Assembly (NCBI GenBank): GCA_013396635.1
Contig: WBMW01003831.1
Coordinates: 376,705-440,704 of the forward strand
From: Penelope pileata
Lineage: Eukaryota; Chordata; Aves; Galliformes; Cracidae
DNA: 64,000 nucleotides
Reading direction: 5' to 3'
The position numbers were made by a program, and so were the translations under genes. This document shows positions 61,441 to 64,000 of this stretch, piece by piece. The notes under the pieces were generated by a model. It saw only the letters and a program-made list of their open reading frames with translations. It did no database searches and was not told the origin of the DNA. Position 1 is the stretch's first letter, and every line of letters begins with the position of its first letter.

Positions 61441-61505
61441 GTAAAATCCTGATCACAAGGAAGGCAATGGGAGTTTTGCCGAAGCTCATTCAAGGCTTTC
61501 CCCAG
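61441..61505 (+). repeat. Ancient dispersed repeat, 'gaagtcaatgg' family
   Basis: The run 'gtaaaatcctgatcacaagg' followed by 'aaggcaatgggagttttgcc' (61461-61480) is the family core 'aaatcctg...gtcaatgggagttttgcc'. Confidence 0.4.
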
Positions 61506-63040
61506 ACAGACCTCTGAGAATCAGCCTGTGACAAAGCACGGCAGGCGGCTGTGAGATTACCCCATGGAAAGGAAGCTCAAAGGAGTGGTGTTTCCTTCAC
61601 CCCAACAAAGCCCAGACCCAACCTGTCAACTCAAAAGTATGCTCTTAACATTTTTAAGAAAATATCGTGACCGTGCTGTATCGTTTAAAAGATGAAAAAC
61701 TAACCTTAGCTATAAGCCTGTTATTCTCATCTTTCTAAATGATGTTAGTGCATTGAAATTTGCTGTCCGTGGAAACATGCTGTTATAAAACGCTGCACAT
61801 GGTGAATTCTGTTACAATCTTTTCAGAGTAGAGATTCCAGCAAATTGCATCTCCTCATCCTTCTCTGCATCACACCTGAAACCAGCATGAAAAAATGACA
61901 ATGGAAGAAGTATTATCTCCTTCTGCCAAGGACTTCATCTGTATTCAATGCGTATAAAGTTGCCACTTAAGTATAACTCTGTGGGGTTCCACTTCTTGAC
62001 TAGACTGCTGCTTTGCTACAGAGTGGGCCATTCAGATAACCGTAATTATGCTGCCTATTGGGGGTCCAGCCTGAGCTCTTGGGTCACAGCAGCTCGGGAG
62101 CAGTTCGCTTGATGGGTAGCAGAGATGTGCTTGGCACAAGGGTTCTGGATAGTCTGATTTTCTGCTGCTGGAGGAAGTGTGTTAGCAGCTGATGCTGGAG
62201 TTGTTGGTGCTGGCTACCCCTAGAATCCAGCTGCGCACCCTATCCAACTCCATTCTCCAGCAGGACCTTGTGGCAGCCTTTGTCATCGGCTGTGCATCTC
62301 CTGTTGCACACACTGTCCTTGCAGTGAAGCTGGCTCAGGAAATCTCTGCTCTTAGTACATTCTTACAATGCAATCCCTCCTAGGGCCGGTCTGATAGTGT
62401 CGCTAAGGCAGTCTCATGGGATGGCCCCAGTCCCCCTGCGCTGGCGGCAAACCATGGCCCTTTGTCTTGTCCCTTCTCTGCACCACACCCATGATCATTA
62501 GGTTTTGTCATGAGTAGGGAGCTAACCTGCAGGAAATGGCTCATTTTCATGGAGCTAAGCCTTTCTGTTCCTTCAGTTGCCCAGACCAGGTCTACATGGG
62601 TCACCGCAGGATCACGCACCACACACTGCAAGCAGACATGATGAGGAAGCAATAGGGTGGAAAATTGCACCTTTTGGTATTCATTCAGTTGCACTGTAAG
62701 TGGTGCAATTAACACTATTTCAGGAGTCCTAAAATAAACCCAGTCACCAAAATCATCTGAGTTTAAAAACAAAGGCATCTGGTAAAATGCCCTCTTTCCC
62801 TCATCCAGGGGTGATGTGGTTTATTACCACAGGCTCAGGCTGCTGGCACAACAGGGGCACTGCAAGCAGCAGCGTGCAGACAGGTGTAGGACCCAGTGCA
62901 TCAGGGGGCTGTCACCGGGTCACGCTGCAGAGTGGCTCACAGCTGGCTCAGGGGCTCAGGAAAGCATTTCACATAGGGTGAAAGCTGTGTGTTGCATTGG
63001 AAGAACTGTAGTTATGGAATCAGTCTTCCCTCCAAAAAAA

Positions 63041-63101
63041 ACCAATTTCTTCCCAATTCAACCCAAAATAAACAATTCCTTCCCAATTCAACCCAAAATC
63101 A
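63041..63101. repeat. 30-base tandem duplication
   Basis: Two nearly identical 30-base units start at 63043 and 63073. Each contains 'cttcccaattcaacccaaaa'. The only differences are one T/C change near the start and the last bases. Confidence 0.85.
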
Positions 63102-64000
63102 GTAAAAAAAAATGGTGGAAAAATATAAAAAGCTTAAGTGCAGGGAATGTCTTTGTATATATGTCATATTTATCATGTATTCGAAGGTGAGAATGCTGGG
63201 GTGGGGTAGGAGAATCGAGGCCCATGGCTCTGCTGTGGCCTTACAGACCAGGCTGCAGCACAGCACTCTTTTATTTCTGTTGATTCTCAAGGCACTGGCC
63301 AGCTCCTTGACTTTGCGTGGGTTTTTTGAGTCATGTGTGTTTAAAAACAGAAAATGGGAGGGAGGAAATAAAAACAGGTGTCATCTGAAAGCGGTGGAAG
63401 GCTACGAGGGATGTGGGTGCAGGGGCAGCCAGGCCCGTGGGCAGGCTCCAGTCCACGGCAGCCTCTTTGCAGGGGTGTCCCTGAAAGCAAACAACCACCA
63501 ATGGAGTTCACCCACCCGGGGTTTCAGCAGTGTGGTATTTACTTCAAACCGGCACCAGGCAGGTGAGGAATGCCCCTCCGCAGCCGCTGGCAATGGGTGC
63601 CCCTTACACGAGGAGAAATCATCCTGCTCATACTTCAGGCCCGATCCAGGCCGCAGCAGAGGTTTCTTGTCTTCCTCACACAGAGTCCAGCTCTGACACA
63701 TTAACAACACATAGCTCAGCTGACACGAGGGGTGGAACCCCTCCAAACTATATTTTGTTTCCTGTCAGAAAGCATTGCATGCCTTTGCCCAGGAAATAAT
63801 AAAATAGAAAATAAACACGTAAATATACCATTTCGACACATCCCCGACATCAAAGCAGACCCGATGTTTTTAATTTTAGCTTTTTGAGGTTTTGTTTTTA
63901 TAAGTTGCTCAATTTATTTTGTAGCTCCTGTTTATAGAAAGAACTTCTAACGTGTTACAAATTACACTTATCAAATCAAGTAAAACTGCAGCCATTGGGC

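Larger units (their letters stand above)
56953..64000. other. Gene-poor stretch to the right edge
   Basis: Short frames only. The longest at the right (63112-63696 +, 194 codons) crosses a GC-richer patch (about 63380-63720) and has no recognised domain. About 57240-57310 may contain a very decayed CR1 coding fragment ('ctggaatactgtgtaaaatt'). An ancient repeat piece lies at 61441-61505 and a tandem repeat at 63041-63101. Confidence 0.5.

Noticed and set aside
63112..63696. Plus-strand frame of 194 codons
   Set aside because: No domain. It crosses AT-rich and GC-rich parts with unrelated composition, and other frames overlap it on both strands.
1..64000. CRISPR arrays, operons, tRNA genes, riboswitches, prophage
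   Set aside because: No regularly spaced repeats or compact gene clusters were seen. The tRNA-like matches are all inside MIR-type SINE remnants. The DNA is clearly vertebrate.

Overview
The window looks like bird nuclear DNA. The strongest evidence is a 5'-truncated CR1 retrotransposon at 51593-52017 with the avian-type 3' end (three GAATCACA octamers on the + strand). Two more elements agree: a solo ERVL-type LTR at 56416-56947 and a deleted mariner of the chicken Galluhop type at 37421-37960. The species cannot be fixed from this sequence; the mariner would suit a galliform. There are no bacterial-style genes, and none of the open frames reads as a protein I recognise, apart from the mariner remnant.

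Layout. Positions 1-1090 are a dense CpG island, most likely the promoter and first-exon area of a gene that lies mainly outside the window or continues through it as long introns. From about 1.1 kb to the right edge the DNA is AT-rich, with short open frames, homopolymers and interspersed repeats: probably long intron or intergenic desert. Repeats in order are CR1 remnants (10.6-12.3 kb), a hAT-like fragment (16.2 kb), MIR/CORE-SINE-like pieces (17.3, 19.5, 24.2, 42.5 kb), an older CR1 (28.2-28.7 kb), the mariner (37.4-38.0 kb), a small CR1 tail (44.8 kb), the well-preserved CR1 (51.6-52.0 kb) and the solo LTR. A low-copy motif around 'gaagtcaatgg' recurs at eight or more places and looks like an ancient sauropsid repeat family.

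Because no complete gene is visible, there is no pathway to describe. The most interesting items are the compact mariner derivative, the unusually open and C-biased 1.2 kb beside it (37961-39160), the solo LTR with a perfect 5-bp target duplication, and a few isolated candidate exons with good splice signals. I found no convincing undescribed system. All repeat-family calls rest on recognising consensus patterns by eye, not on a database search.
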